Origin: Rhytidiadelphus loreus
Lineage: Eukaryota; Streptophyta; Bryopsida; Hypnales; Hylocomiaceae
Direction of reading: 5' to 3'
Assembly (NCBI GenBank): GCA_947034895.1
Contig: OX344761.1
Coordinates: forward strand, 66,897,839-66,961,838
Length of the DNA: 64,000 nt
The notes beneath the pieces were generated by a model. That model searched no databases, was not told the origin of the DNA, and worked only from the letters and a program-made list of their open reading frames with translations. The translations under genes were made by a program, and so were the position numbers. Positions 11,529-24,537 of this stretch are shown in pieces; within the stretch, counting starts at the first letter, position 1; every line of letters begins with the position of its first letter.

Positions 11529-14142
11529 ATTATCTTTGGAGATTTTATAGATTGATACCTACTCAAAAACATTTGAACCATTGAGTTTCCAATAATGAGG
11601 TGAAAGTGATGAGAGTTTGATTTTGTAGGCAATGAAGGAAGAAAAAATATATAAAGCTATCTCAATTTTCAAAATTTTCAAAAAAGAAAAGAAAAAAATA
11701 CCAATTGTCTACTAGAAATTTCTCACCCTTAAAGATAACAATTCTTAATTTCTTGTAAGAGTTGTTACCGGTTTAGTTTTTTCTTTCATTCAGTACTACC
11801 TTCCTTTTTATAATTTTCTTAAAGATGAATATGAAAGTTTTTTTATTTAATTTTTTTTCATATATTCTCAGCCCATTTTCCAACACATTGACAAAAATGC
11901 ACAAGTTATAGTACATACACATTCTTTTCTAAAAATGTTGAAAGACAAAAACTTCACTTTTTCGAAAAGTTTACATTTTGAAGTTTATGCACATTGGACT
12001 TGCAATTAGTGGAAGTATTCACTCTAAAAATTTGGGACGATTTACTTGAACAATTATTAAGCAAAGGATCCTACCGTTGAATTTGTTAAAAAAAAATATT
12101 GATGAAGATTTTGGCCTTGATTTGAGGACAAGTATTTTGAAGCAACTTTAGGACTCTAAAGATGAAAGAACTTAAGGAATTAAGGAGTGCACAAATAAAA
12201 CTCAACAAAAAGGTATGAAAAGATACAACACAATTTGGATTGAGTCTTCAAGGTGGAAATCAAGAATGAAAATTTTAGACCACTCTATTTCTAACTATTT
12301 ATTATGAGAATTGTTTGAATTTACTGAATATTTCTATAATATATTAGAATAATTCTAAATTCATAAAATGTCAATCTCCATGTGGTCTCTAGTTTAATTC
12401 TTCTAAATTGCATTTGAATTCTTATTCAACTTGTATTTTTTGAAGAATGACAAGGGGTGATTGCATACACTCTAAATACATTGACTTGCCTTCTTCCTAA
12501 ATTGAGGTTTAGATCCCCTCCTTGTGTAAAGAAGGGATCTTAAGTATTTTAACACCACTTTGGGTGCAATCCCACCCATCCTTCTCCCCTCTTTCTCCCT
12601 CTTCTATGAGGCTTGGAATTGCAAGGGGAGACAAGTAAATGTGATTAAATTTCTTACTATGACACCTTATCATTTTAAACAAACTGCAAGTTAAATAAGA
12701 ATAAAAATGCAATCTAAAATAAGAAGTGAACTAAAATTCAGATGGAGGGTGAATTTCATGACTATAGATGATTATTGATAACCTAAAAAAGTGAATCTGA
12801 TTAGCACTTAGAGAGTAAAAAATGCCTATCTTCTTTATGTATAATTTCTTTGGTAATATTGAGCTTAATCTTGTAACGTTGTAGCAACTAATTATCAACT
12901 AATGGATGACTATGTGATGGCAATTCTCTTTGTAGAAGGTGCTTTGAACACATATTTAGAGAATGGTGTTGACTGTTGAATGTTGCCTCATTGTAGTATT
13001 TTAAACTTTTTAATGTAAGAAGATGCTTGATCTATAGACACTATGTAGTGTATTTTGACATCTTCTAGGTCGTTGCTCAAAATGTGAGTTTACATCATGA
13101 ATAATTTTCTTAGAATTTGAGCACAACTTTAGGTACAACAACTTTATTCTTTAGGCAATTTAATTCTACTCCAATTTGAAAATTTATAAAATTTATAAAA
13201 TTCTATATATTATTGCAATTTAAACTTTGGGCCTATTATCGTGGAGTGTTGGTTATCAATTTATCATATGACATGGTAAATATTTTTTACCATGGTGTTC
13301 TTAATTTTATACACCTCTAGAGAAAATTTCAAAAATTTTGAGCATATTTTGTATTTAATATGAATTTTTATTATTTTTTTCTTCAAAAATTCAAAGTAGT
13401 TTTCAAAAGAAAATCTGAAATTTGTAAGATTTATAGAAGATATTTAATTAATCCATGAAATAAAAGATAAAATATCAATTATATAGAGTAGAAAAATGGG
13501 AGCATAGTGGATCTTAAAATGTTGTACACTTACAAAAATTACAATAGCTAATAGAGGAATTAAATTTAAAAGAATAATTTAGAAGTAATGCAGTTCAAGT
13601 AACACGCTTATATAAAATAAATTTTTAAAATTTTTAGTTTTCTTTTGATTTTTAATAATTTAGTCAAATTTAATAGTTTTCTTTTTTGGAATACAAGAAT
13701 TTAATGAATTTTAAAATTTTACTGTAATATTATTGTCTAAGCATAACTCCATTTTTACATTTTTTATGATTTACTCCAAAAAAAATTTAAATTGTGGAAA
13801 TTTTGAAAAGTGTACAAAATATATACATATGATTTTTTTTAAATGTAACTAGCAAGAGTCATATTTTAGTCAATAATATTTCACAATAAATTTTCATAAA
13901 ATTCTTACAAGAAAATTTTCAAAAAGAATTTTCATTCCACTTACTAAAGAATCTTTGAAAATTTTTACTTATAATAAAAGTTTCACTAATAGATTTGATA
14001 AATTTAAAAAAAATAATTTGTCTTAAATTTTTTGAAAAATCATTACATCCTAGTATGTCAATATTCAACATACTCAAAATTTGTCAAAAAAATTAATTTC
14101 TCAATTAGTTATTTTTGAAGTGTATGAATCATTATAATAGAC
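11529..14142. other. AT-rich intergenic DNA, no gene seen
   Basis: About 2.6 kb with no convincing open frame or splice structure. It contains many T- and A-runs, and I could not delimit any element. Confidence 0.55.
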
Positions 14143-14336
14143 CTTGTTGACAAAAAATATTTTAGTGTTGAATAGAAGTGCAACTATTCATCCTTTGGAT
14201 TGTGTGAAAAGGAGAGATCTTTTACAATATTTTAACTTCCAATGAGTGCTTTTGAATTTTTAGATCAATGATTTCCATAGTATCAAAATGGATGATTTCT
14301 ACAATCATCATCATTAGTCTACCGTTTAAGGGTTAA
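14143..14336. mobile_element. TTAA family B MITE, left-truncated copy
   Basis: The block GAATAGAAGTGCAACTATTC and the right end CCGTTTAAGGG TTAA match the copies at 27.89 and 33.72 kb. The left TTAA end is missing or too diverged to recognise. Confidence 0.5.
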
Positions 14337-15147
14337 GATTGTTCCAAAAAATGTAGACAACTACATGTCAAAAGCCCATTCAATTGATGTCAGATATATA
14401 TAGTACATTCCAGCTTCCATTTTATTGAAGTGCCAATTGTGGATGCATATAGGCTTCCCTCAATTGAAGTTATTGAAAGTAGGGTTTTTTTATATATAGT
14501 TTAGGGTTGAAGTTGTCTCCCTACAAGAACGCTGTGTATGCTTTTAACAGAACAGTATCAGATTTTGAGTCATTGCAACGTTCTCAAATCTCCGGTTATA
14601 TTCTTATTGCTACGAGAATGCGAGGAAAACGGTTTGGAAATTCAAACATTTTAAAAGTAAGGTTTATTCACAATATATTCCAATAGCGCAGAATTATTCT
14701 TCATTCTGGTTTATGACTACTACTCCGGATTAATCAACATTCTGGATACTCATCAACATTGTTCACAATCCTTATCCTCAAATTCCAAAACCACCAGAGC
14801 ATACAACTCATCGGTGTAACAACTGAATTAAAAGTACCCGAAGTGTACAAATTGATAATAAACTCAACAACTACCACCTCTCACAAATCTAAGCTTTTCG
14901 CCGTAGGGAGTTGCACATTTCGTTCACCGACATATTTACCGATTTCCTGTATACCCTATCTAAACCCAAATAATAATACAATACTATAGAGTATCTAGCA
15001 AAAATACCGAACATGTACGGAAGGTCCTTTACACAAACATAGACAGCATCTGATCCAGAAATTAGTGCAGCAGCGAAAAAACCTTGGAGACATTGTGTGT
15101 TCTGATTGAAGATCTGTAAAGCGTTTCGGTGATGACATATTGGAGAT

Positions 15148-17337
15148 TTAAGCTTCAGTGGTGGAAGTAACATCTTTCGCAAAGACCTTGCCGTCTTTGT
15201 CGAGGTCCTGCTCGGTCTCCTTCACTTCCTCCTGCAACTTAGCTGCCTTCTCAGCTTTCTGGACGGCTGCTTCCTGACGACCCTTGATGGCGGTCTTGTG
15301 CTCTTCCACTTGCACACCTACTTTTTCAAGCTGATTTTCAAGGTCTTCATTTTTCTTGCGCAGTGTGTCGACTTCCTCCTCTAACTCCGAAATCCTGCTC
15401 TCCAGATCTTTCACCTTACCATCAACGCCCTCAGCCTTTTGAACAGCCTCATCCCGCTCCACGCGTAAGTTTTTCAACTTGGTGCTCACTTCTGTGAGAC
15501 GATCAGCATGACTGTTTAAGTCTTCATCCTTCGCGGAGAGAGCAGCCTCTTTCTCTTTCGCCTTATCTGCCTCCGACTCAAGGTTTGATTTGACATTGCC
15601 AAGCTTGTCTTCCTTCTGAGCAGCCTCTGCAGCCTTATCCTTTGCCTCGTCTTCCTTTATATCAGCTTTAGAAAATGCTCCGGCCATCTTGCTCTTCAGA
15701 CCCCCAATGCTGTCCATCAGCCCGCCCTTCTCCTGCTTGACTGTTGTAGCCTCCTCGCTTGCAGCATCCTTCTCTCCTTCCAACGTCTTCTTATCGGCCT
15801 CAATACCGCCGGCTTTCTCCTCAGTGACATCGAGTGCTTTCTCAAGCTCAGCAATGCGCTCGGCCAAAACACGTCCATGACCTGCATTGGCATCATACTT
15901 ATTCTGCAACTCTTCAATGTCGGATTTAAGAGCGCTCGTCTTCTGCTTCTCGCTAGCAAGCGCATCAGCCAACACGTTAGAGCGTTCAACAGATTTCTTC
16001 AGCTCCTCCTTGTACTCGTCAACAGAGGCCGCAGACTTGTCCTTAGCATCACCGACCTCTGTCAGCTTCGACTCCGCGCCTTTCGCCTTAGATTCAAGGT
16101 CACCCGCTTTGGAATCAAGCTCAGAGGCTTTCTCCTCTGCTGGAATTGCCCGCGATTTAAAGTGATCAACCTACAAGAGTACGAAAGCTGTCAGGAACTA
16201 AACCATACACATGACGATTCTATACTAAGCAGTAAATTTAATGGACAGAAATCTTTGGACACCGCATAAATAGTCGAATAATAGGAGATTTTTACCTTCC
16301 CGGAAAGGTCGCCAATCTTTGCTTCCTTCTTCTCAAGGACATCATCCTTCTCAGCCAGCTGCTGATTGAGGTCTTCAAGCTTCATCTCTCTATCCTGCAC
16401 GCCAGCGTGGACGCCCTCCAGATCCTTCTCAAATTTCGTGTTCGTTTGCTGGACGTGTGCAAGCTTAGATTGGTAATCTTTCATGTTCTTCTCAGCGTCC
16501 GCAAACTTCTCGTCCGCCTCCTTCAATTTCAACTCCAACTCTGCAGCCTTTGCACCGGCAGCCTGAACCTCTCCCTCCAGATCCTTGACACGAGCCTCCA
16601 GCTCAGAAATCTTTCCCTTCGCCTCGCGGGCTACTTTGTTCGACTTTTCCGTTTCGCCATTAGCCATGGTGAGGGCTTGCTCGCAGTTTTCGAGCGATTT
16701 CTTCAGTTTCTCATTTTCAGATTCCAACGACGCGATTTTCTGTTTCAATAACCACCGCACGCAGTCGCTTAGGCAAGGCTAACCAATAGAACTTCAAATG
16801 GCTCAGTGATTAGAAATTCCAATCTCTACGAATAGACAAAGATTACTGTCCTACAATTGTCATCTACCAAGAATCAGAAATCACTGACTTATCTTCCAAC
16901 TCACTGGCGAAGTAAATATTGGTGAGATTCAGATACGGGACTTCAAGTAACATTCAAGAAACCACTACTTATACAGCTTATAGCTCTTCAATTCCTAAAT
17001 TCCAATCTCTACAAATGAATCAAGACTAGTTCACTGCAAATGATTAGAAACTATCAAAAATCAGAAATCATTAACATATCTTCTACTTCATTAGCAAAAA
17101 ATCAAAGCATTGGTGCAAATCAAGACTCAGCGACATATCACTTCAAGAGACGAGAGAAAAGCAACTAACCTCTTCCGCCTTCTTCCCAACGTCCGACGGC
17201 ACAACCACCTGTGCCGTAACAACAGAGCTGTTCTCCGATCCTCCCATCTTATCCTGCGTCTCCTTAGCCTGCGACTCCAATTTCTGCTTGGCGAAGTTCA
17301 CAGCATCCGCGTTCTTCTCCGACTCCATGGTCGACAT
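15148..17337 (-). CDS. Long coiled-coil protein, function unknown
   Basis: Three exons: 17337-17170, 16739-16296 and 16170-15148, all GT-AG and all phase 0, giving 544 residues. The first exon (56 residues, MSTMESEKNADAVNFAKQ) is short and polar. The other two are almost wholly heptad coiled coil rich in Lys, Glu, Ala and Asp, for example KIASLESENEKLKKSLENC and DLESRISELEEEVDTLRKK. There is no signal peptide or membrane helix. The C-terminus, EQDLDKDGKVFAKDV, holds a DxDxDG-like stretch that resembles an EF-hand loop but lacks a proper flanking helix pair. By composition it resembles tropomyosin- or LEA-like proteins; general resemblance of coiled coils is not evidence of homology. A cytoplasmic scaffold or stress role would be inference. 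Confidence 0.75.
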
Positions 17338-17498
17338 CTTTTCAAATCAAAACCTGATCTAGCTCAGCAAAAAAACTCTCTCAACCAACAAAAAGCGAGG
17401 CGCTGTGATCTCAGCAACAATAATGACTCTCTCTAACAAATCTCTGTCAATGCGAAGCCGATACAAAGCGAATTGAATAGCAACTTCGCTATGGGACA

Positions 17499-17506
17499 TA
17501 CTTATA
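17499..17506 (-). promoter_or_regulatory. Possible TATA box for the coiled-coil gene
   Basis: Read on the minus strand this is TATAAGTA, about 160 bases upstream of the start codon at 17337. That spacing suits a TATA box with a 5' leader of about 130 bases. Evidence is position and sequence only. Confidence 0.4.
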
Positions 17507-17907
17507 GCGCAGTGCTGATCCTATCGCAAATGTGGAGTTAATTGTGGAGTCCGCCAGCGGGTTAGGCAGGCAGACACATGTCAAGTGGGGGCCGAGCGCC
17601 AGCTCAGACGGTGCCCTGGGCTTCCACGTCAGTTCCAGGGTGGCAGTCTAGTCAATTGGATGATTGAAAATGTTTCATCCATTCTCGGTTGGTGTGGATG
17701 AAATATGCTGCTTACAAGCAACCGACATAAAGCCTGCATGCATTAGGATGACTCCTTTGTAAACTGCCACACACACACTCAAAAAAGGAGTACATGTATG
17801 ACATGTGTGCAACAGTCAATGAAAGTGTGACAAGTGTGCAGAATATTCTTTTGGTCTTATGAATGACGGATGAGCATATACACAAACCATCTTACGTCAA
17901 TGTCTCT

Positions 17908-19346
17908 TTTACCCTAAATCAATAAGAAAAAGTCCCAAGGTCATTTTTTTGGTCAAAAAACACTCAAAACTATCATTTTTACTGGAAAGGGAAAAATTCT
18001 CTAAAAAATCGTTCTTTTTTGCATTTCCAACTATCGGATCTTATACGAGAGTAATATGAAAATGGTTGGAAGAAGTTTTAAAAACTTTGACCATATCAAT
18101 CACATGACATAAACATTTAAAGTGATGAAAACGAGATTTTTTTGTTAATAGCTTGATGAGATTATAAGACTTTGAATCCTTTTAAACCCTAAAGAACAAT
18201 TTTCCGTTGAACAGACAATTGAAAATTCAAATAGGTACCTATACAATCAATTTTGGTCAAATGCTTATGAAATTTTGACATGAGGAGTGAACATATGTCC
18301 CTTTAGTGGGAATTTAATTTTTTTTTTCAACTGGGTGCTCAAATCAAAAGTTATGCTGCCTTGAACTTTTTTGACAACTCGGGCAACTTTTGCAAAACTC
18401 CTCCTTTACTTCTCAAATTTGGTAGGTATGTAACTTACATGATACAAGATGCAAATGTAAAAAAAAATAACAATGTGCAAAGATTTTTTCTTTTAACTTC
18501 AAAAGCTATAATCTTTCAATCCACGTAATCAAAGTTTCTAAAAAAATTTCCACACATTCCCATAGTAGTCTAGTACAAATTTGTATGGTTGAATTTTGAA
18601 GAATTTCTTTTTTCATTTTTTTCTCATTGCCCTAAAAAATGGCAATTTTTCATGATTTTGCCCAAAATATGCCTCCAAGCTTTAGGGGTTAATTTAAAAA
18701 ATTTGTACTACAGATTGTGAATTTAAATTTTTTTATGTTGAAGAACTGAGTTGAAATTTTGGAAAAAAGTATTATCCCTTTGTGATTTCCATTTAAAAAG
18801 AAATTGTTAAATAGATATGAGAGAGAAGGAAAAACTAAATTCTTAATTAAGCTCTTAGATGGCCAAATTAAAACACACTAATTTCCATGGTGAGTATGTT
18901 CTAGAAAGAAAACTAAACCATTTACAATTCTTTTTATTAATTGTTAAAATTGAATCTGTAAACTAATCCAATACACTATTTCCTCAAGAATTTGCTAAGA
19001 TTGTCCGCAAAACAAGAAGGTTCATAATTTTTACATCACTTATACAAGTAGAATGAATCAAATCTTTTCAAATGGACAAAAATATAATCTATAAGAAATA
19101 ATTTTTTCTTAAAATTATTTCAAATTATTGTGGATTTTTTTGTTGCTCATCCTTGCCTATTTTGTAGCTTACCTTTTTTTTCCTAAGCATTGATTGAAAT
19201 AAAAATTATGTTCCTCCAAAGCTTATTAGTTTTCGATTCTATCTTAAAAAAACAATTAAAAAAACCTTGCCAAAAATTGAAATCATAGGTACCTACCCAA
19301 ACCTTCAAAAATCCCTGAAGGGAAATTTTAGGACTTTGGGGGTTAA
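17908..19346 (+). mobile_element. TTAA family A copy 2, interrupted by a nested copy
   Basis: The left end (TTTA CCCTAAATC) and the following CACTCAAAACTATCAT match copy 1, as does the right half (TTTGTACTACAGATTGTG onward). The right end is ACTTTGGGGG TTAA. The element is split at 18182-18692 by a second TTAA element. Without that insertion it would be about 0.93 kb, the same as copy 1. Confidence 0.65.
18182..18692 (-). mobile_element. TTAA element nested inside family A copy 2
   Basis: The ends are TTAA ACCCTAAAG and GCTTTAGGGG TTAA. Host sequence on the two sides (GACTTTGAATCC... and ...TTTGTACTACAG) is continuous with copy 1 at 580-625, where a single TTAA stands at 598-601. This shows both the precise insertion point and the TTAA duplication. 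511 bp, no transposase frame. Confidence 0.7.
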
Positions 19347-19993
19347 AGGCTTGAGAAGACCAATTTGGATTGCAGCAAATTGTTGTTTTTGAATTTGACA
19401 CATAAAGTGCATAAATTGACATATACAAAAGATTTCAAAAGTTTGTATTCATTATGACTTGAATCCAACGACAAATGACACTTCTAATTAATAAATTCAT
19501 TATTGCACTTCAATTCCTACATGTTTAATAAATTGAAAAATGGTCATGTATCCTACATGTAAAGTGTTGTATTTGAACATAATAATGTAATATATCAATA
19601 TAATTTCCAAATGAAAGATATTAGTTGTTAAGTTTTCAATCCAACATTGTATGTTTTGCCATATTTGAGTACATACTTTGTATTTTAAGAATTAAATATA
19701 AGTCCATATATAGAATCTCTACCAATCTTTAAAGGTTAATCTTGACATGCTTTTGTCTAGAAGTGGTTGATGGTTGGTTAAATGCAACTTGTTTTTTATG
19801 AAAAATAAATGACACTCATCCAAGTTTTTTGTAGAGCCTTCCTAGAATGTATATGGGGCACTTGGCGGTGGAAAGCTCCTCAATGAAGAACTATAGAATT
19901 CTTAGAGAAGCAAATGCTACATTACAAAATTACAAAAGATGCTTAATTATGGTGTATTTGGTGATTTCTACCTTTTTCTGCTCTTGATCTAAT

Positions 19994-20909
19994 TTAATCC
20001 CTATGGGGAATAAATGGAATTTTGTGAAAGCACCCATGGGCTGAATTTTTGTCTTGATTTGTTGAAACTTTTTTTGAAGATAGAAAAAATGATTAGCTTC
20101 ATGAAAATATTACTTTTTTTCAACCGGAGCTTGGAAACAAAAGTTAGGCCCAAATAAGCTCAAAACAAGGAAAAAAGGATAGCAAAAAAAAAAAAACATT
20201 TTAATTTAATTTTAATTTTTTTTCCTCATAGATTATATTTTTGTCTACATAGAAAGCTTTGATTCATTCTATTTGGATTTGTTATGAGAAAGTTATGGAC
20301 AATCTTGTTTTTCAAGCAATTAGAGCATTCTTGAAAAAATAACTTGTAGCATTCATTTCTGAATGCAATTCTTACAATTTTTCAAAAAAAAAGTTCTTCA
20401 TGGTTTAGTTTTCTTCCTAGAAAAATCTCACCATTGGAATTAGTGTGCTTTAATTCCATTTTAGAGATATTAATAATTTAGATTTTCCTTCTATCTCATA
20501 CCTGCTTCTACATAATAGTTTTTAAAGAATAAAAATTAAGATTTTTTAAAATTTCTTTTTTTTCCTAGACCCTCAAATCACCCCCACCCCTCCCCCCCAT
20601 AATAAAGATTTGAAGCTCAAAAATCTAGTGCAAAAAATTTAATTTAAGAAGGTTCAAAGTCAAGTAATCTAGTCCCGCAAATCCGCAATGTGTTAAAAAA
20701 AAAAATTCACTTTAAACACATATATCTTGCAAATTGTGCGGTCAAAATTTTTGAATTTTTTTTCACAAATTTTCATACTAGTTAGGTGTAAGATCCTATT
20801 ATTAAATTTGAAAAAAAAATTGTCAAAGTTTTTAACTCTTTGCTATAGAAATGGCAATTTTGAGTGTTTTTTGGTAAAAAAAAATAGGCCTTAGTCCTTT
20901 AGGGGTTAA
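19994..20909 (-). mobile_element. TTAA family A copy 3, inverted
   Basis: Read on the minus strand, it starts TTAA CCCCTAAAGGACTAAGGCC and continues with CACTCAAAATTGCCAT, CCTAACTAGTATGA and TTGCAAGATAT blocks in the same order as copy 1. The far end is TTAATCCCTATGGGG. About 916 bp. Confidence 0.65.
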
Positions 20910-21415
20910 ACCATTGAAATAGATCTCTTGTACAAATAATTATATGAATCTTATTAAATGTTCTAAATTATTATATATAGCTAAGGTAAATTTCTAGATT
21001 GTTTTAGATTTTTTGTATTTGATATGAATTTTCTTCACTTTTTTGTCTAAAATTTATGACAATTTCAAATTCTGACAAAATAACCCACAAATTTTATAAC
21101 TTATAAAAGACACTTCATTTCATCTTTGAAGAAAAATGGAATATACAAAGTAAAGGATATTGAACTATCATGGTCATAGGCCTCTTAGGTGTAACAATTT
21201 ACCTTCCATGACTGAGTTTTGGGGATTTATGTACATTTTGTTTAGATCTTTGTATGAATATATCATTTGCATCAATTTTACAAAATTGTTTGTTAAGAAA
21301 GGTCATATTTTAAAGATTCAATAGTTGTTTTAGATAAATGAAAAGGTATTTGGACAAAGAATGGCTTGAAACAATTTTTTCATCATCCAAAATATGGATG
21401 TGAAGTAGTTAGGGT

Positions 21416-21870
21416 TTAATCCCTAAAGATCAATACATCTCCAAAGTGGATGCACCTTGGTCAACCTTGATTGCAACTCTCAAAATAACCATTTAGTTTG
21501 GTATTTGATTTAAACTAAGAAAAATTAACTTGACAAGTTTTGTTTCTACTTCATCTTAAAATTTAGAAAAATTCAAATATATAAAAGAATTATTTCAATT
21601 GTAAGCTCTATATATTAAAATCCAAACTATTCAATGTTTTGTGTATTTCATTTGTATTTTCTTTTTCCTAAATGGTTTTAAAATAGAAATTACAAAATTA
21701 TATTTTTCATTTTCACCTTAATTTTGTAAGTCATTCTCACACTAATACATCATCTATAATATCATGTACTAAATATATAAGATTGATATTTGAATGCAGT
21801 TTAAAAGTCTAAATTTAGCTTAAACATTATGTTTGACCATTTACAATGGATTTGGTCCTTTAGGGGTTCT
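21416..21870. mobile_element. Probable TTAA-type element with a decayed right end
   Basis: TTAA TCCCTAAAGATC at the left and GGTCCTTTAGGGG TTCT at the right form an inverted pair of the same type as family A ends. The right TTAA is degraded. Interior relation to family A was not established. Confidence 0.35.
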
Positions 21871-22998
21871 TGGAGGGGTTCACCTCTAAAGATTCTTTGG
21901 CACTAAGGTAGAAATATAAAATTCACGACGCAAAGATTTCAAACTCAATACAATGTTGTAATCTTCACCAAGGTAGATTTACTAGTGTTGAGAAGTCAAA
22001 AGCACTTGTCTGCTAGTTAAGGGTGGAATGTCAAGATTTGGTGTTTATGAGACAATTGCAATCTTTTTAATTGTATTGATGTATATTAAAATTTTCTATT
22101 AATTAAATATGGACACTATCACATAAAGTAATTTTCTTCTTTTCTAATCTTCAAGTCTTGCTTGAAGATCTAATTTTTTTCTTCTAAAATTAAACATTTC
22201 TTTTTTCTTCAAATATTGTCTATTTATTCAAAAATTTATATAAATTATATACTAATTACTAAAATACTCCACATTTGGACATCGAACAAGATTCTCTTTA
22301 CAATTTAGAGGTTTAGGAGAGGTAATGTTCTAAGTTAAGGTAGGGTCACCATTTTAGTTCCCAACCTTTAACCAAACCTATAATTATTAGGCCTTGAACC
22401 ATACAAAGAGGAACCTTAAAGGTTAGAAACAATCATATGTGGCCTTAAAATTGGCACACCTTTCCATGCAATTTATGACAATTTAGGGGCATCTACAAAA
22501 CAATTATGGATGCTCAAGGTTTTTCAACTTTGAAAATTTACAAATAATTCAATAAAACAGTTATGGATGTTGCAAATTTTTCAACTTTGAAAAGTCACAA
22601 AAATAATTCAACATGACTATAAAAAAAGCCCTTAAATCATCAATGTATATTTGTAGTTTTTATTTTCTTTGAAATGATATATCCTATTTGATACTAAAAC
22701 TACATCAATGTACAAGTGCTAAACTAACATAAATGGGTCCCTTCAAATGCCTAAGTAAGCAAAAATGGTTGATGAATGACTTTGAGAGAAAGTGTAGAAA
22801 CAAAAGATGCACCTATTCATCCATAATTCTAATAATTTTTTGTTGAGTACATTAGTTATAGGTCTCATCTTTTAAGGATTAACCTTGAAATAATGGACTT
22901 ATGACTACAAAAATTAAAATATGTTCCTATTTTGTGGCTATTTTCACTTGAATTTTTATTTTTATTTTTTTTAAAGATGAAATTAAATGTCTTCTATA

Positions 22999-23055
22999 AG
23001 TCATACAAATGTCATTTTTTTGTCATTTTTTTGTCATTTTTTTGTCATTTTTTTA
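22999..23055. repeat. 11-bp tandem repeat, (GTCATTTTTTT)n
   Basis: Four to five consecutive copies of GTCATTTTTTT. Confidence 0.85.
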
Positions 23056-24329
23056 ATATATTGTGATTTTCTTTAGGAAAAGTGAAGAAAATTCATATTA
23101 AGTAGAAAATTAGTACAAAAATTCTAGATGGAAAACTACTTTTTTCCATCTCCAGCTATCTCATCCAAAGGCAGTTTTTGGGATTCCTAAGTGTTTAAAG
23201 GATAAATATATGCTCTTCTAGGAATTAAAGTATGATCAAACAAGCTTTGCTCAATCTTTGCCTTCCTAGCTATGCCCTAGTCATGAATGTTGTTGCAAAC
23301 ATTCACCCTTCATCAACTTGGATAACATCTCCTACATGTATTGGACTTTCCAAAAGTCAAACCTTCTTTCAATGGTATATACATACATTTATATATATAC
23401 CTAGTATTGTAGAGGACTTCAATCTATATATTTGTCTACCTATTTGAAAACCTTCAAGTGACACTTGTAGCCTAGATATGTGACTTCTTGAAGTCTCCTA
23501 GCTAGTGGGTAATCCCTAGGACTTCTTAGTGCCTCCTATAGACTCTTAGTTTTCTTTTAAGAAACTTCAAGATGTAGTCATAGTATATATTGAAGGCATG
23601 ATGGAGGAAATCTCCATCTTGCCAACATAAGTCTTGGTACATTGTTGTTAAGCTTTGTAGTACATTACTTAGAAACACCTTTGAGTTCTTTGACTTACAT
23701 ATTCTTGTCCTCTTAGATAATTGTGGGGTTTATTGGGAAAGTTGATACATATTGCATACTCATGGGTTTGCTTTCTTGGGTAATTGTGGGGTTTATTGAG
23801 TGATAGGTATTGCACACATTCGTTCTCGTATTACATTGGTTTTGTGTGTCCTTGATAGACTCTACATCACACTTGTCTGAAAAAAAGATTCATAATATTA
23901 TTAAGCAATGCTGGAGGGTCCCCAAAAATCTAAGAGCCCTCCTAGCATCTAACCAATAGAAGTGCCAACCTCATCAACCAACAATACTTCCTAACTTTAA
24001 ATGAAAATTTCCCAAGTATCTAGCTATCTAAGAATAGAACATTGTTTAACTGCCTTCAATGATTAAACCAACATAATTTCTAGGAAGCAACCGATGAAAG
24101 GTGAGGAGTTTTTTGAAACAATCAATGAAACTTGAGACATTTTTTGTAGTTTCAAGGGTGTTCATCCAAAGTGAGGCTACTATTAAGTATAGGCTATCCT
24201 ATGTTTTCAACTTTGAAAAATTAAAAAATATTATAAAAGTCTTGAAAGATTACAAAATCACTTAGGTTGCATTTCTCTTGAATTTGCTAATAACCTCATC
24301 AAATTTTAAAGTTGAAAACAAAAACAAAA

Positions 24330-24537
24330 ACAACTCTTAATCTTAGAAAAATTGGATGTGAGTTAAAAAATGGAGATTACTAATTCATTTGATAAAGAAT
24401 GAATTGAAACAATTGTATCAAAAATATAATTGCACAACTTAATCTTAGAAGAATTGGAAGTGAATTAGGAAATGGAAATTACTAATTCATTTAATAGATA
24501 ATGAATTGAAATAATTAGACCAAAATATAATTGCACA
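24330..24537. repeat. Direct tandem duplication, period about 100 bp
   Basis: Two adjacent copies begin CTTAATCTTAGAAAAATTGG and CTTAATCTTAGAAGAATTGG and run through TTACTAATTCATTTRATA and AATATAATTGCACA. They differ by scattered substitutions. Confidence 0.7.

Noticed and set aside
15689..16751. Several plus-strand frames of 60-130 codons
   Set aside because: They are antisense shadows of the coiled-coil exons; Lys/Glu-rich coding leaves the opposite strand open as Leu/Phe/Ser-rich frames.
22700..22882. A further copy of TTAA family B
   Set aside because: The right end (TTTTAAGGA TTAA) and a TGATGAATGAC block fit, but the left end and most of the interior could not be matched by eye.
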